Assembly (NCBI RefSeq): GCF_006965545.2
Contig: NZ_CP041372.2
Span: forward strand, 2,108,001-2,172,000
DNA length: 64,000 nucleotides
Direction of reading: 5' to 3'
DNA from: Paenalkalicoccus suaedae
GTDB lineage: Bacteria; Bacillota; Bacilli; Bacillales; Salisediminibacteriaceae
In this document: positions 38,133 to 46,509 of the stretch, piece after piece
Position numbering within the stretch: position 1 is the stretch's first letter
How the letters are laid out: each line of letters begins with the position of its first letter
Program-made: the position numbers and the translations under genes
Notes under the pieces: model-generated
What the model was told of the DNA's origin: nothing
Databases searched by the model: none
What the model saw: the letters and a program-made list of their open reading frames with translations, nothing else

Positions 38133-39752
38133 TTATAGCTTTAAATAAATGTGTGTAGCAGCATCAACATCTAACTCTTCCACAATGTGTGAAATTCTCT
38201 TAACTAGGTCGCCTCCATGTGCATTTAAGAAGCTGTAGACATTGAGCTGTCGTTCTTGTAGAGATTCCTCTGGCTTCATCTCTGCTTCAATCATTAATAA
38301 TCTCGAGAGCTTTACAGCCTGCTTTTGTTCCACTTTCTTTGTCACTCGCGCTTCATAATGGCCAAGCGTTTTCATAAGCTTTGATTTTGCTGTTTCATGA
38401 ATGCCTTCTATTTGCTCAATATGCGCAAGTTTTTGGAGCATATCGTTTAATTCGTTGTTTACTACGTGAGACACGTGTTCAAATAATGCTTCATGGTCCA
38501 CCACTTTACTTTCATTAATCACTTGATTTCGAAGCTCTTCTGTCCCTTGCTGCGAAACACGGACGAGATCAAGTTCATAATGGTCAAGCCACTTTGAAAC
38601 TGAGCGTGACAGAAGAGTTACCTGCAGGCGCGGCCTGATTATAGGCATATGGTGACCGAACAAGTGGAAGATATCCTTTAACACACTCCAATATTTTAAC
38701 TCGCCAGGACCCGCTATAAACGTGTGCACCGGTAACAGCATATCCTGCATGACTGGCCTTGTCACAACGTTATTACTAAGCTGTATGTTACCCGCTTGAA
38801 CCGCATCCGAGAGTTCTTCTTTTGTCCAAGTCCGTGACCCGTTCTTTTCAACAAAACCAGTCTCTGTAGCAGATAGTAAAAAGCGCTGATCACCATCATG
38901 ATAAAAAAGATGAGCATTCTCTTCCTCAATCGTAATTGGCTCTCCATAGCCTTCCTGTTGGAACGTTCTCGCTGTTTCTAAAAAATTGGCGCGAATACGT
39001 TCGTTCTGACTTACCATATCAGCAAAGATCGGTCGTTCAATCTCTCGAATGGATGGGTCAGCGGCGTCCATGAGCACAAGCCCAGTCCCTTCGAATAGAC
39101 GATGTAAAATCATCGCACACCAAGTGGTATATGTCACTTCTTTCGTCAGGTCGTTTAAAAGTTCCTCTAAGAGACTCTCTGTGTACATAGTCTCTGGCAA
39201 ATGCTTAAACAAGGTAAGCACCTGCTCTTTGGCTGCTTTAGGATCAATATAACGTTCACTAGCCGGTGTTTTTACGTCGTTACGTTCCGGTAGTCGGATA
39301 CGCTTCACTGCCTCTTTATCGTGCACATAGGTGTGATTGACCTCATCCACATCATGATCCTCTCCAGCAATCCAAAACAGAGGAATGACAGGTTTCGATA
39401 ACGCTCGCTCCACTCGTTTTGCTTCATGCAGGATCGAAATGATTTTATTGACTGTATATAGTGGTCCTGTTAAAAATCCCGCTTGCTGTCCGCCAACGAC
39501 AACGACAGAGGTTGGATCCTTAAGTCGTTCAATCTGAGCGTATGCTGATGGATCTGGATGATAGTTTTCCTGGAAAGCGCGTAATGCGCTCGTTAATTCC
39601 GTTCGTTGATACGTATACTTAGTTATCTCATCATACCTTGCGCGCGTATCGTCTAGGGAGTAGTCAAAATATCGATGAACCTGTGCATCGTGCTTGATAT
39701 AGCTATGTAAAAATGATGGTTTTTCGTAAGTCGTGTTTGTTAGTACCTGCAT
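38133..39752 (-). CDS. bshC: Bacillithiol biosynthesis cysteine-adding enzyme BshC
   Basis: Catalyses the last step of bacillithiol synthesis, adding cysteine to GlcN-malate. ATG 39752 gives 539 residues, the usual length; a TTG 9 nt upstream is not needed, as GAAAGG lies 8 nt before the ATG. Motifs include VVGGQQAGFLTGPLYT near 85-100 and WIAGEDHDVDEVNH near 145-160, both conserved in BshC (YllA). Located next to mraZ as in B. subtilis. Confidence 0.94.
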   Translation of the reverse strand: MQVLTNTTYEKPSFLHSYIKHDAQVHRYFDYSLDDTRARYDEITKYTYQRTELTSALRAFQENYHPDPSAYAQIERLKDPTSVVVVGGQQAGFLTGPLYTVNKIISILHEAKRVERALSKPVIPLFWIAGEDHDVDEVNHTYVHDKEAVKRIRLPERNDVKTPASERYIDPKAAKEQVLTLFKHLPETMYTESLLEELLNDLTKEVTYTTWCAMILHRLFEGTGLVLMDAADPSIREIERPIFADMVSQNERIRANFLETARTFQQEGYGEPITIEEENAHLFYHDGDQRFLLSATETGFVEKNGSRTWTKEELSDAVQAGNIQLSNNVVTRPVMQDMLLPVHTFIAGPGELKYWSVLKDIFHLFGHHMPIIRPRLQVTLLSRSVSKWLDHYELDLVRVSQQGTEELRNQVINESKVVDHEALFEHVSHVVNNELNDMLQKLAHIEQIEGIHETAKSKLMKTLGHYEARVTKKVEQKQAVKLSRLLMIEAEMKPEESLQERQLNVYSFLNAHGGDLVKRISHIVEELDVDAATHIYLKL

Positions 39753-39824
39753 GATGGTCAACCTTTCTGTACATAAGTCTGGTTTATTATAACAGATACC
39801 TGTAGAACGACCAACGCAAGATGC

Positions 39825-40199
39825 TTAGTACGTTAAAATAAGCCCTGTGACAATGAGACCAATATAGGCAGATAAGTAGAGGAGGAATTGGAATCGCCAA
39901 GCACCTCTAAGAATTCTGCGCATGTCGATCTCTTCCGTCAGTCGCCAGTGAATAATCATAAATACGAGAGCAGACGTAAGAAGCGCAATTAATAATACGC
40001 CCACCGCCGAAAAATGAAATAGCTGCCTAACTAAAAAATAAATAGACACAGCAAAAATAGGGACATGGCTGTCTACCGCAAGCTTTAACGATTTATGTTT
40101 ACGCTTTGTCACTTTGCGTAAAACCACGTATACAAGTAGCATACTTATTAGTGGCACTGTGATAATTAATCCAATAAGTGAAATTGCAATATCCCCCAC
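39825..40199 (-). CDS. DUF3397-like membrane protein
   Basis: A 124-residue protein with four predicted membrane segments and a basic loop (RKVTKRKHKSLKLA, about 28-41). It resembles DUF3397 proteins, which often lie beside bshC/panE in Bacillaceae. Function unknown. Its start is 3 nt from the panE stop, so it is cotranscribed with panE. Confidence 0.65.
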   Translation of the reverse strand: MGDIAISLIGLIITVPLISMLLVYVVLRKVTKRKHKSLKLAVDSHVPIFAVSIYFLVRQLFHFSAVGVLLIALLTSALVFMIIHWRLTEEIDMRRILRGAWRFQFLLYLSAYIGLIVTGLILTY

Positions 40200-40202
40200 T
40201 AT

Positions 40203-41051
40203 TTACTCCCCCAATTTACGTTTCACTCTGTCAAACATGTGCATAAATGCAGGTAGTTGGACGCCTTCTCTATCGGCTCGTTTTTTTAAGTAGCCTAAGA
40301 TTGCGTCAAACTCCGTTTTTCTACTAGCTGCATAATCAACTAACATCGAAGAATGATTCGCTGCTGTTTTGTTTAACACTAAATCAACAAAACTCGTCCC
40401 GTCTTGTATACTCAAAAATGCCGACAATTCATCCGCAATCTCTTTTACCTCTTCATGATGAAACAAGCGTAGATCTCCATTTTTCACCTCATAAAGGGTT
40501 GTTAATGGATTCACCACGGCATTAACGAGCAACTTTTTTTCAAGCGCTTTTTTAATCTCAGGGTCTACACTTATATGTAAGTCATCTGGTACTGTTAGCT
40601 GTAAAGGATATTCTACAGTCAGCTCCCCAATTCCTGTATGAATGACTTCATTCTCAGAAATTTTTCTTGCACCGTGTGTTGTTGTCGCAAGGATTGAATT
40701 CGCAAAGCTTTCTTCTGCTATCTCTACATGCGCCATCCCATTTTGAACAAATAGTACAGGAGTGTCTTTTGGAAGTTTAGATGATAGTTCATCGATGACG
40801 GATGGAATGGAATACGCCTTCGTTGTGACAATACAGAGCGATGCCTCAATTCTATCGACTTTAGATAACACGTATCCATCTACTTGCTTTATCGCTTTTG
40901 CAGTTTGCGCTGCATCGTATCGAATCACACCGTCACGAAGTGCGTTAGCTGACTCTCTTCTTCGTGTATATAATTGTACAAGGTGGTCCTCTGCCAAGTA
41001 GGAGGCTAGTAAAAGCCCTATTGCACCAGATCCAATCACTGCTATTGTCAT
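40203..41051 (-). CDS. panE: 2-dehydropantoate 2-reductase family protein
   Basis: NADPH-dependent ketopantoate reductase family (pantothenate synthesis). The 282-residue protein has an N-terminal Rossmann motif IAVIGSGAIGLLLA (about 3-16), the LFVQNGMAHVE stretch and the C-terminal KTAANHSSMLVDYAASRKTE motif typical of the PanE C-domain (catalytic lysine region). Equivalent by position to B. subtilis ylbQ. Substrate not proven. Confidence 0.85.
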   Translation of the reverse strand: MTIAVIGSGAIGLLLASYLAEDHLVQLYTRRRESANALRDGVIRYDAAQTAKAIKQVDGYVLSKVDRIEASLCIVTTKAYSIPSVIDELSSKLPKDTPVLFVQNGMAHVEIAEESFANSILATTTHGARKISENEVIHTGIGELTVEYPLQLTVPDDLHISVDPEIKKALEKKLLVNAVVNPLTTLYEVKNGDLRLFHHEEVKEIADELSAFLSIQDGTSFVDLVLNKTAANHSSMLVDYAASRKTEFDAILGYLKKRADREGVQLPAFMHMFDRVKRKLGE

Positions 41052-41100
41052 GTTGTCTCCCTCCTAATAAATTTAATTCTAGCACAATACTAGGAATCTC

Positions 41101-41129
41101 TTCACGAAGTACTTTTTTTAGATTATACT
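41101..41129 (+). promoter_or_regulatory. Promoter of ylbP
   Basis: TTCACG (41101-41106), 17 bp, TATACT (41124-41129), upstream of the rightward ylbP gene and divergent from panE. The -35 is imperfect. Confidence 0.45.
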
Positions 41130-41182
41130 TAAGGAGGTAACGCTTACATTTTTTCTTATTTACAGGCTGGAGGTCGTATACA

Positions 41183-41656
41183 ATGGACAAACATGAAGTG
41201 GTACGTCTTAATATTAACTTTAAAACATTAGAAGAATTCGAAAATTTTCGTGAATATGGTGTACAAGAACTTTCGATGAAGGAAGATCTTGAACATAATA
41301 TCGTGGAGAACGATGGAGAATCTCCCTTTTATGGTGTTTATTTCGGTAACAAATTAGTCGGTCGAATGAGCCTTTACCGTGTAGAAGGGAAGTACGATAA
41401 GTACTTCGATCCCCCACAGGACTATTATGAGCTTTGGAAGCTAGAGGTTCTACCTGGTTTCCAAGGAAAAGGGATCGGTCACGCGCTCGTTGAGTTTGCG
41501 AAAAGCTTAGGATTGCCAGTAAAAACAAATGCTCGCCAACGTTCAGACGATTTTTGGGCGAAGCAAGGCTTTGAGGCGGTTACGTATGACACGGTGCGCG
41601 ATCGCGGCGAGAATCCATTTGTGTGGTTCCCTCAAGGCGTAACAGAGCAAAAATAA
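41183..41656 (+). CDS. ylbP: GNAT-family N-acetyltransferase YlbP
   Basis: A 157-residue GNAT protein with the acetyl-CoA loop LEVLPGFQGKGIGHALVEFA (about 88-107) and a KQGFEAV beta-bulge strand. Corresponds to YlbP by context (between ylbQ/panE and rpmF). Acceptor substrate unknown. GGAGG at 41168 supports ATG 41183. Confidence 0.87.
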   Translation: MDKHEVVRLNINFKTLEEFENFREYGVQELSMKEDLEHNIVENDGESPFYGVYFGNKLVGRMSLYRVEGKYDKYFDPPQDYYELWKLEVLPGFQGKGIGHALVEFAKSLGLPVKTNARQRSDDFWAKQGFEAVTYDTVRDRGENPFVWFPQGVTEQK

Positions 41657-41690
41657 GTGTATGTAAGACTAGGCTTAACGGCCTGGTTTT

Positions 41691-42413
41691 TTATTTGTTT
41701 AAAAATGCCTCTACTGCCTGATGGTGCGCATCCAGTTCCCAAAGCTTGGCACAGGCTACGACCTCCTGCTCCATATTTTCTAACAAGTATGGCGTGCGCA
41801 GTTGCTCTTTATAGCTTGCAATCGACTCCCGTTTACCTCGATACGAGTTTAGTTGGTCGAGTACCGTTTGTTTCGATAAAATTGTTAAAAAGCCAAGCTT
41901 CTCTAAGGATGATGCATCATGTATCGTCGCTTGTGAGAGTAAATTTATGGCCGTGGCATAGCCGACTCGCTCTTTTAAAAGCGAAGCCCCTCCCCATCCT
42001 GTTGTGATGGCTAAGCTCGCTTGAACGAAGCCAACTCGCGCCTCCTCTGATCCATAGCGGACGTCACAGGCGATCGCAAGCTCCGCCCCTCCTCCAACAC
42101 AAGGACCATTTATATACGCGACCGTAAGAGCTGGCAATTGCACCCACTCTCTTAACACCTTCCCCATCGGCTCGAGCATTGTCTTAGCCTCTTCTTCTGA
42201 TTTTAAGGAATGAAAATCACGTAAGTCTCCACCACTGCAAAAAGCATTATTCGCCCCCGTTAGTAGCACATGCGTAGGCTTGTCTTGTTTGATGAGAGTG
42301 AGCACGTGTTGGAAATCCTTTATCATGTCAAAGTTAACGGCATTACGCACGTCGGGTCGATTGAGAGTCACGGTAGCTAGTTGATCTTTTATGGAGTAAG
42401 TGATCGTTTTCAT
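41691..42413 (-). CDS. Enoyl-CoA hydratase/isomerase (crotonase) family protein
   Basis: A 240-residue crotonase-fold protein with the oxyanion-hole segments NAFCSGGDLRDF (about 55-66) and NGPCVGGGAELAIACDVRYG (about 104-123). The catalytic glutamate positions of true hydratases are not clearly conserved, so the reaction cannot be assigned. It stands alone, with repeat array 2 upstream of it. It has no ylb counterpart in B. subtilis at this place. Confidence 0.82.
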   Translation of the reverse strand: MKTITYSIKDQLATVTLNRPDVRNAVNFDMIKDFQHVLTLIKQDKPTHVLLTGANNAFCSGGDLRDFHSLKSEEEAKTMLEPMGKVLREWVQLPALTVAYINGPCVGGGAELAIACDVRYGSEEARVGFVQASLAITTGWGGASLLKERVGYATAINLLSQATIHDASSLEKLGFLTILSKQTVLDQLNSYRGKRESIASYKEQLRTPYLLENMEQEVVACAKLWELDAHHQAVEAFLNK

Positions 42414-42561
42414 CAGGGTTTCGTCCTTTCGTTAGTTTAAATGAGTGAGCTGGATGAATGATGTTGCTGCGCGGGGATGTATATGTATCGCATGAGTTAG
42501 CGGACACCGCGGATTATGGATTAGTTTTGGATGAGGCAAAAAGGCGGCGGTGGTGTGTGGG

Positions 42562-42885
42562 TTTGCGCGATTTTTTTCTCGTTACGCAGTTCGAGCCTCA
42601 ACTCGCGCGGTTCTACCTACTTTTCGCGCTATCGGCGCTTCAACTTGCGCAGTTCACCCGCCAACTTGCGCGATTTTTTTCTCGTTACGCAGTTCGATAC
42701 TCAACTCGCGCGGTTCTACCTACTTTTCGCGCGATCAGCGCTTCAACTTGCGCAGTCCACCCGCAAACTTACGCGATTTTTTTCTCATTACGCAGTTCGA
42801 GCCTCAACTCGCGCGGTTCTACCTACTTTTCGCGCGATCAGCGCTTCAACTTGCGCAGTCCACCCGCAAACTTGCGCGATCTTTT
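42562..42885. repeat. Phased intergenic repeat array 2 (CTTGCGCRGTT units, 103-bp supercycle)
   Basis: Sixteen units of consensus YTYGCGCRRTT lie between the crotonase gene and rpmF. Using the first base of the GCGC/ACGC core, positions are 42565, 42584, 42605, 42626, 42647, 42668, 42687, 42708, 42729, 42750, 42771, 42790, 42811, 42832, 42853 and 42874. Intervals are 19, 21, 21, 21, 21 repeated three times without exception. The five spacers differ from each other but repeat every 103 bp almost identically. All three plus-strand frames stay open across the array, yielding meaningless overlapping reading frames. The remaining part of the gap, 42414-42561, shows nothing I can identify. Confidence 0.96.
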
Positions 42886-42930
42886 CACATGGCATAGTTC
42901 TATGTACGATCAAAAAGCATGTATAAACAC

Positions 42931-42963
42931 AAAAAACAGGAGGGTTAGACCCTCCTGTTTTAA
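42931..42963. terminator. Terminator after rpmF
   Basis: AAACAGGAGGG (42934-42944) pairs with CCCTCCTGTTT (42950-42960), T-rich on both sides, directly after the rpmF stop. Array 2 begins about 46 bp beyond it. Confidence 0.85.
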
Positions 42964-42969
42964 CACGAC

Positions 42970-43140
42970 TTATTTAGCAACGTCGCGTCCCTTGTACGTT
43001 CCGCAAGATTTGCAGACACGGTGAGAAAGCTTCATCTCACCACATTCAGGACATTCTACCATTCCAGGTACACGCAACTTAATGTGCGTACGACGCATTC
43101 TTTTCTTAGTCTTACTCGTTTTTCTAAAAGGTACTGCCAT
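42970..43140 (-). CDS. rpmF: 50S ribosomal protein L32
   Basis: Small zinc-ribbon ribosomal protein of 56 residues. ATG 43140 follows GGAGGTGG, giving the family start [19 protein letters not shown]. Zinc ligands in CPECGE and CKSCGTY are intact, so this is the zinc-binding (C+) form. An 8-residue upstream extension has no support. It follows ylbN by 20 nt, the usual ylbN-rpmF pair. Confidence 0.97.
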   Translation of the reverse strand: MAVPFRKTSKTKKRMRRTHIKLRVPGMVECPECGEMKLSHRVCKSCGTYKGRDVAK

Positions 43141-43160
43141 CAGTCCCACCTCCTTCGAGA

Positions 43161-43670
43161 TCATTCGTTATTCTTAAAGAACTCTTGCAACTTTTGCAAT
43201 CGCGGATCTACTTTTTCTTTTTGCGCTTCCTCTGTCGTAAGCGTCCAACCGGGGCCTTCCTCTGGGGCAGGTCCTTCTGTTTTATCGCTATAGACACGCA
43301 AAGGTTTATCAAGTAAAATCTGCTCTCGCACATAAGGCATTAGATCAACCGTGTTATCAACCAATTCGTGAACTTCTTCATCCTCATCGAAGGTGGCCCA
43401 TTCTGACAATTGGAAGGTTTCCATTGCCTGGATGGAAAAAGGATACTCCACATCATTTAGAGTACGCGCGCAAGGCAATGTCATCGACCCAGAAATCTGT
43501 AACGTAAACGTTATGATATCCTTCGCAAATGAAGCATCTCCTACAACATGTACGGGAGTCACCTCACGAATTTCACGGTCTATTTCTTTCAACGTTGATA
43601 CATCGACCGATTCGTCTACATGCAGACCCTTATGTTTAAGGGCTTGCAACTGTTGTACCGACCATTTCAT
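43161..43670 (-). CDS. ylbN: YceD/DUF177 family protein YlbN
   Basis: A 169-residue DUF177 (YceD) protein, commonly encoded before rpmF and linked to 23S rRNA accumulation or ribosome biogenesis. Contains the conserved two-residue-spaced C motif region [16 protein letters not shown] (about 80-95) and an acidic C-terminal half. Divergent from tmcAL. Confidence 0.88.
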   Translation of the reverse strand: MKWSVQQLQALKHKGLHVDESVDVSTLKEIDREIREVTPVHVVGDASFAKDIITFTLQISGSMTLPCARTLNDVEYPFSIQAMETFQLSEWATFDEDEEVHELVDNTVDLMPYVREQILLDKPLRVYSDKTEGPAPEEGPGWTLTTEEAQKEKVDPRLQKLQEFFKNNE

Positions 43671-43843
43671 TATATATTCACCTCAAGACAACAAATGTAA
43701 TTATATCTTTCTAAAAAAGGTTTGTCAAGATAATCTCTTTACATTCCTTGCGAAACATTTACCTTCTTTTTTGACCTTATAAACACTGTTTTTTCTGTCA
43801 AAAAACAAGCGTATACTAATAGGATAACAAAGGAGGTAGGAAA

Positions 43844-45052
43844 ATGAAATCCGTAGGAGTTATTGTTGAATATAACCCGTTCCACAACGGTCATCTCTAT
43901 CATCTTAAGCAGTCAAAACGAATTGCACAAGCGGAAGTTGTTGTGGCTGTGATGAGCGGAAATTTTTTGCAACGCGGGGAACCCGCTTTTGTACATAAAT
44001 GGAGTCGCACCAACATGGCATTAAAAGCCGGAGCGGATGTCGTTATTGAGCTCCCATACATGTATGCTGTCCAAAAAGCTGAATTTTTTGCGCAAGGCGC
44101 AGTGGATTTGTTAAGTGCCCTCCAAGTGGATGCACTCTGCTTTGGTAGCGAATCCGGAGATATCCACTCTTTTACTCATACTTACGAGTGGATGAAGAAG
44201 CACGAATTAACGATCCAGCACACGCTTAAAAAGGAGATCTCACTTGGCGTAAGCTATCCTGAGGCTATGGCACGTGCTTACAAATCTTTGCCTGATGAAA
44301 CGAATGTCTTGCCGCTCGACAAGCCGAACAATATCTTAGGCTATCATTATGTAAAAGCTGCATTAGATAAAAAGCACCCCATCGAGCTACATACAATCGC
44401 GCGATCCGTTGCCGATTATCATGATGAGGAATTGCCAGCACAGGAAAGCATCGCTAGTGCAACATCGATACGTAAGTCCATCATAAGTGGTGAATTAGCC
44501 TCCATTCAGCACTATATGCCACAATCGAGTTACGAAGAGCTTCAACACTACTTGCAGTCAGAAGGAACATTTCATACTTGGGAGAATTACTATTCTCTTT
44601 TAAGATATCGCATTTTAACTAGCTCTGTTGAGGAGCTCCGAGACATCTATGAATGCGTCGAAGGGCTTGAATACCGATTAAAGAAGGCCGCTTCAAGTGC
44701 TCTCACGTTTGAATCATTTATCGAGCAACTAAAAACCAAACGTTATACGCGAACAAGACTTCAACGCATGCTCTCTCATATTCTACTCAATGTCAAAAAA
44801 CGAGACATGGATGAATTATTGGCGCCTGACTCTCCACCCTATTTACGTATTTTAGGAATGTCACAAACAGGTCGCACCTTTTTACATCAACGTAAAAAGA
44901 AGCTTACGGTACCTTTGTTAACAAAGGCAACCGGCGGTGCGTCAGATAATCATCCCGCTTTAGTTTTAGATGAATTAGCGGCAACCGTTCATCAATCCGT
45001 TCTGTCTAGTCCAACCCCAGAATACAAACGACGCATTATTATACGAGATTAG
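43844..45052 (+). CDS. tmcAL: tRNA-Met cytidine acetate ligase TmcAL
   Basis: TmcAL (YlbM) makes N4-acetylcytidine at the wobble base of elongator tRNA-Met from acetate and ATP. The 402-residue protein has the nucleotidyltransferase motif EYNPFHNGHLYHL (HxGH at about 17-20) and SGNFLQRGEPA in the N-terminal domain, SATSIRKSI near 205-213, and a C-terminal helical domain. Complete, with GGAGG at 43832. Confidence 0.93.
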   Translation: MKSVGVIVEYNPFHNGHLYHLKQSKRIAQAEVVVAVMSGNFLQRGEPAFVHKWSRTNMALKAGADVVIELPYMYAVQKAEFFAQGAVDLLSALQVDALCFGSESGDIHSFTHTYEWMKKHELTIQHTLKKEISLGVSYPEAMARAYKSLPDETNVLPLDKPNNILGYHYVKAALDKKHPIELHTIARSVADYHDEELPAQESIASATSIRKSIISGELASIQHYMPQSSYEELQHYLQSEGTFHTWENYYSLLRYRILTSSVEELRDIYECVEGLEYRLKKAASSALTFESFIEQLKTKRYTRTRLQRMLSHILLNVKKRDMDELLAPDSPPYLRILGMSQTGRTFLHQRKKKLTVPLLTKATGGASDNHPALVLDELAATVHQSVLSSPTPEYKRRIIIRD

Positions 45053-45099
45053 GTAAAACTGCCTGAGCATATTAGGTTCGATTATATGGATGTAAATTT

Positions 45100-45236
45100 G
45101 TTCGCGGTAGGCGGGTGCTTGTTGCGTTCAGTAAATCGCTTTGCATCAGTTAGAAGCTTGTTTGCATCACTTCAAATATCGTTTGCATGTAACAAGAATG
45201 AGAGTGCGTCACTTCACCCTAAGTATACGTCATTGG
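45100..45236. repeat. Phased intergenic repeat array 4 (degenerate TTTGCATCACTT units)
   Basis: Between the convergent tmcAL and ylbL genes, seven related units have their T of TGC (or equivalent) at 45102, 45123, 45142, 45163, 45184, 45205 and 45226: intervals 21, 19, 21, 21, 21, 21. The best units read TTTGCATCAGTT and TTTGCATCACTT; the outer ones are degenerate. The spacing rule is that of arrays 1-3, so this looks like an eroded member. Nothing else is seen in 45053-45270. Confidence 0.75.
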
Positions 45237-45275
45237 TTAACTCTTCAAGCGCAACTTTGAATAAGCTCCCTAACT

Positions 45276-45310
45276 TTAAAAAAAGAATGCCGAGCGCTGC
45301 TCGGCATTCC
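45276..45310 (-). terminator. Terminator after ylbL
   Basis: GAATGCCGAGC (45285-45295) pairs with GCTCGGCATTC (45299-45309), loop GCT; leftward, a run of seven Ts follows. Lies 14 nt from the ylbL stop. Confidence 0.85.
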
Positions 45311-45323
45311 TTCCACACTTCCA

Positions 45324-46364
45324 TTAAGAAATGGACTCTAAATAATCAATGGCGTCATCGAAGTGGTAAATTGGAACGATATCCATATCTGTTCCTATGG
45401 AATCCGCTACCTCAACAGCATCCTCATAGTTAGAGTTCCCACCGTTTGCAGGCGGTTCAGCTGGCACGAGGAAGGCGTCTGCGTTCGCTTCATGTGATGC
45501 ATATACTTTTTGCTTCACGCCACCAATTGGACCAACGTCGCCATCTTCATTAATTGTGCCAGTACCAGCGATGTTTAAGCCTTGTGTGATGTCTTCCTCA
45601 GTAAGCTGATTATAAATTTCTAATGAAAACATGAGGCCAGCAGATGGACCACCGATCCGGTTCGTATCAATATCTACGTCTGGATTACGTACGAGCTCGC
45701 GATCAGTAATCGGATTCGCGATACCTACACCGCCACGTCCCTCTTCCGCTCCCATATCCTCAGGGAACGCTAATACTTCAATGTTTTCAGTCACTTCATC
45801 CTCGTTGCGTTCAAACGTTACTTCAACGACATCACCAATTGATCTACCTTCAAGCGCTGCAAACAGCTCATCTACATCGCTTATAACCTCACCATCAATT
45901 CCGATAACTCGGTCGCCAGCTTCTAAAATCCCTTCCGCTCCCATACCAGGGATGACGGACGTAATGAGTGCCCCGTATTCTTCAAAATACGCTTCTGCAC
46001 CCGCAGCTTGGTAAGCGACTATAACTGCTTGCTCCTGTGAGCTTGACATGAGCATCATTTGACGGTGGTTATACATATCATCCGTTTCACCTGGAGGTCT
46101 CACTTGATCCTCAGGAACAATATCCCGACGATCACTAATGAGTGACCATAAGTAATTTACCGTATTTGCCTGGCCCATGCGAATTGTCGTCAGCATGAGG
46201 GAGCCATTCTCTTCGAATTCTGCCCCTTCTACTTCAATAACCTCAGAGAGCTCTAGTGCTTCTCCAGGTACTGTAAAATAATATGGAAGACGTATAAAAT
46301 TCACTGCTATCACTACTAGCAGGACAATCCCCCATTTAATATAGCTGCTTTTACCGTTCATCAC
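45324..46364 (-). CDS. ylbL: PDZ and Lon-type protease YlbL
   Basis: Membrane-anchored serine protease of 346 residues: N-terminal membrane helix (about 8-26), PDZ domain (about 120-195) and a C-terminal Lon-type proteolytic domain with the catalytic serine in GGPSAGLMF and the lysine in GGVKQK. In B. subtilis YlbL helps LonA in degrading the checkpoint protein YneA. Acidic overall, with the active site outside the membrane. Confidence 0.92.
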   Translation of the reverse strand: MMNGKSSYIKWGIVLLVVIAVNFIRLPYYFTVPGEALELSEVIEVEGAEFEENGSLMLTTIRMGQANTVNYLWSLISDRRDIVPEDQVRPPGETDDMYNHRQMMLMSSSQEQAVIVAYQAAGAEAYFEEYGALITSVIPGMGAEGILEAGDRVIGIDGEVISDVDELFAALEGRSIGDVVEVTFERNEDEVTENIEVLAFPEDMGAEEGRGGVGIANPITDRELVRNPDVDIDTNRIGGPSAGLMFSLEIYNQLTEEDITQGLNIAGTGTINEDGDVGPIGGVKQKVYASHEANADAFLVPAEPPANGGNSNYEDAVEVADSIGTDMDIVPIYHFDDAIDYLESIS

Positions 46365-46509
46365 AGGACAACTCCAATCTTGGTGTGATCTATTACTTAT
46401 AAGATTACCGTAATCAGACTACTTTTGCTAATAAGTCGCCCTCGTTCTAACTTGTCCATACAGTCATATGCTTTTTAGTAGCGAAATATTTCTAAAGGGG
46501 AGAAAATCC

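Noticed and set aside
42562-42885. CRISPR array
   Set aside because: The repeated core is about 11 bp with spacers of about 10 bp that themselves repeat every 103 bp; no unique spacers and no cas genes.
42458-43024. Three overlapping rightward reading frames upstream of rpmF
   Set aside because: All three frames are open because of array 2; none has family-like sequence or a start signal.
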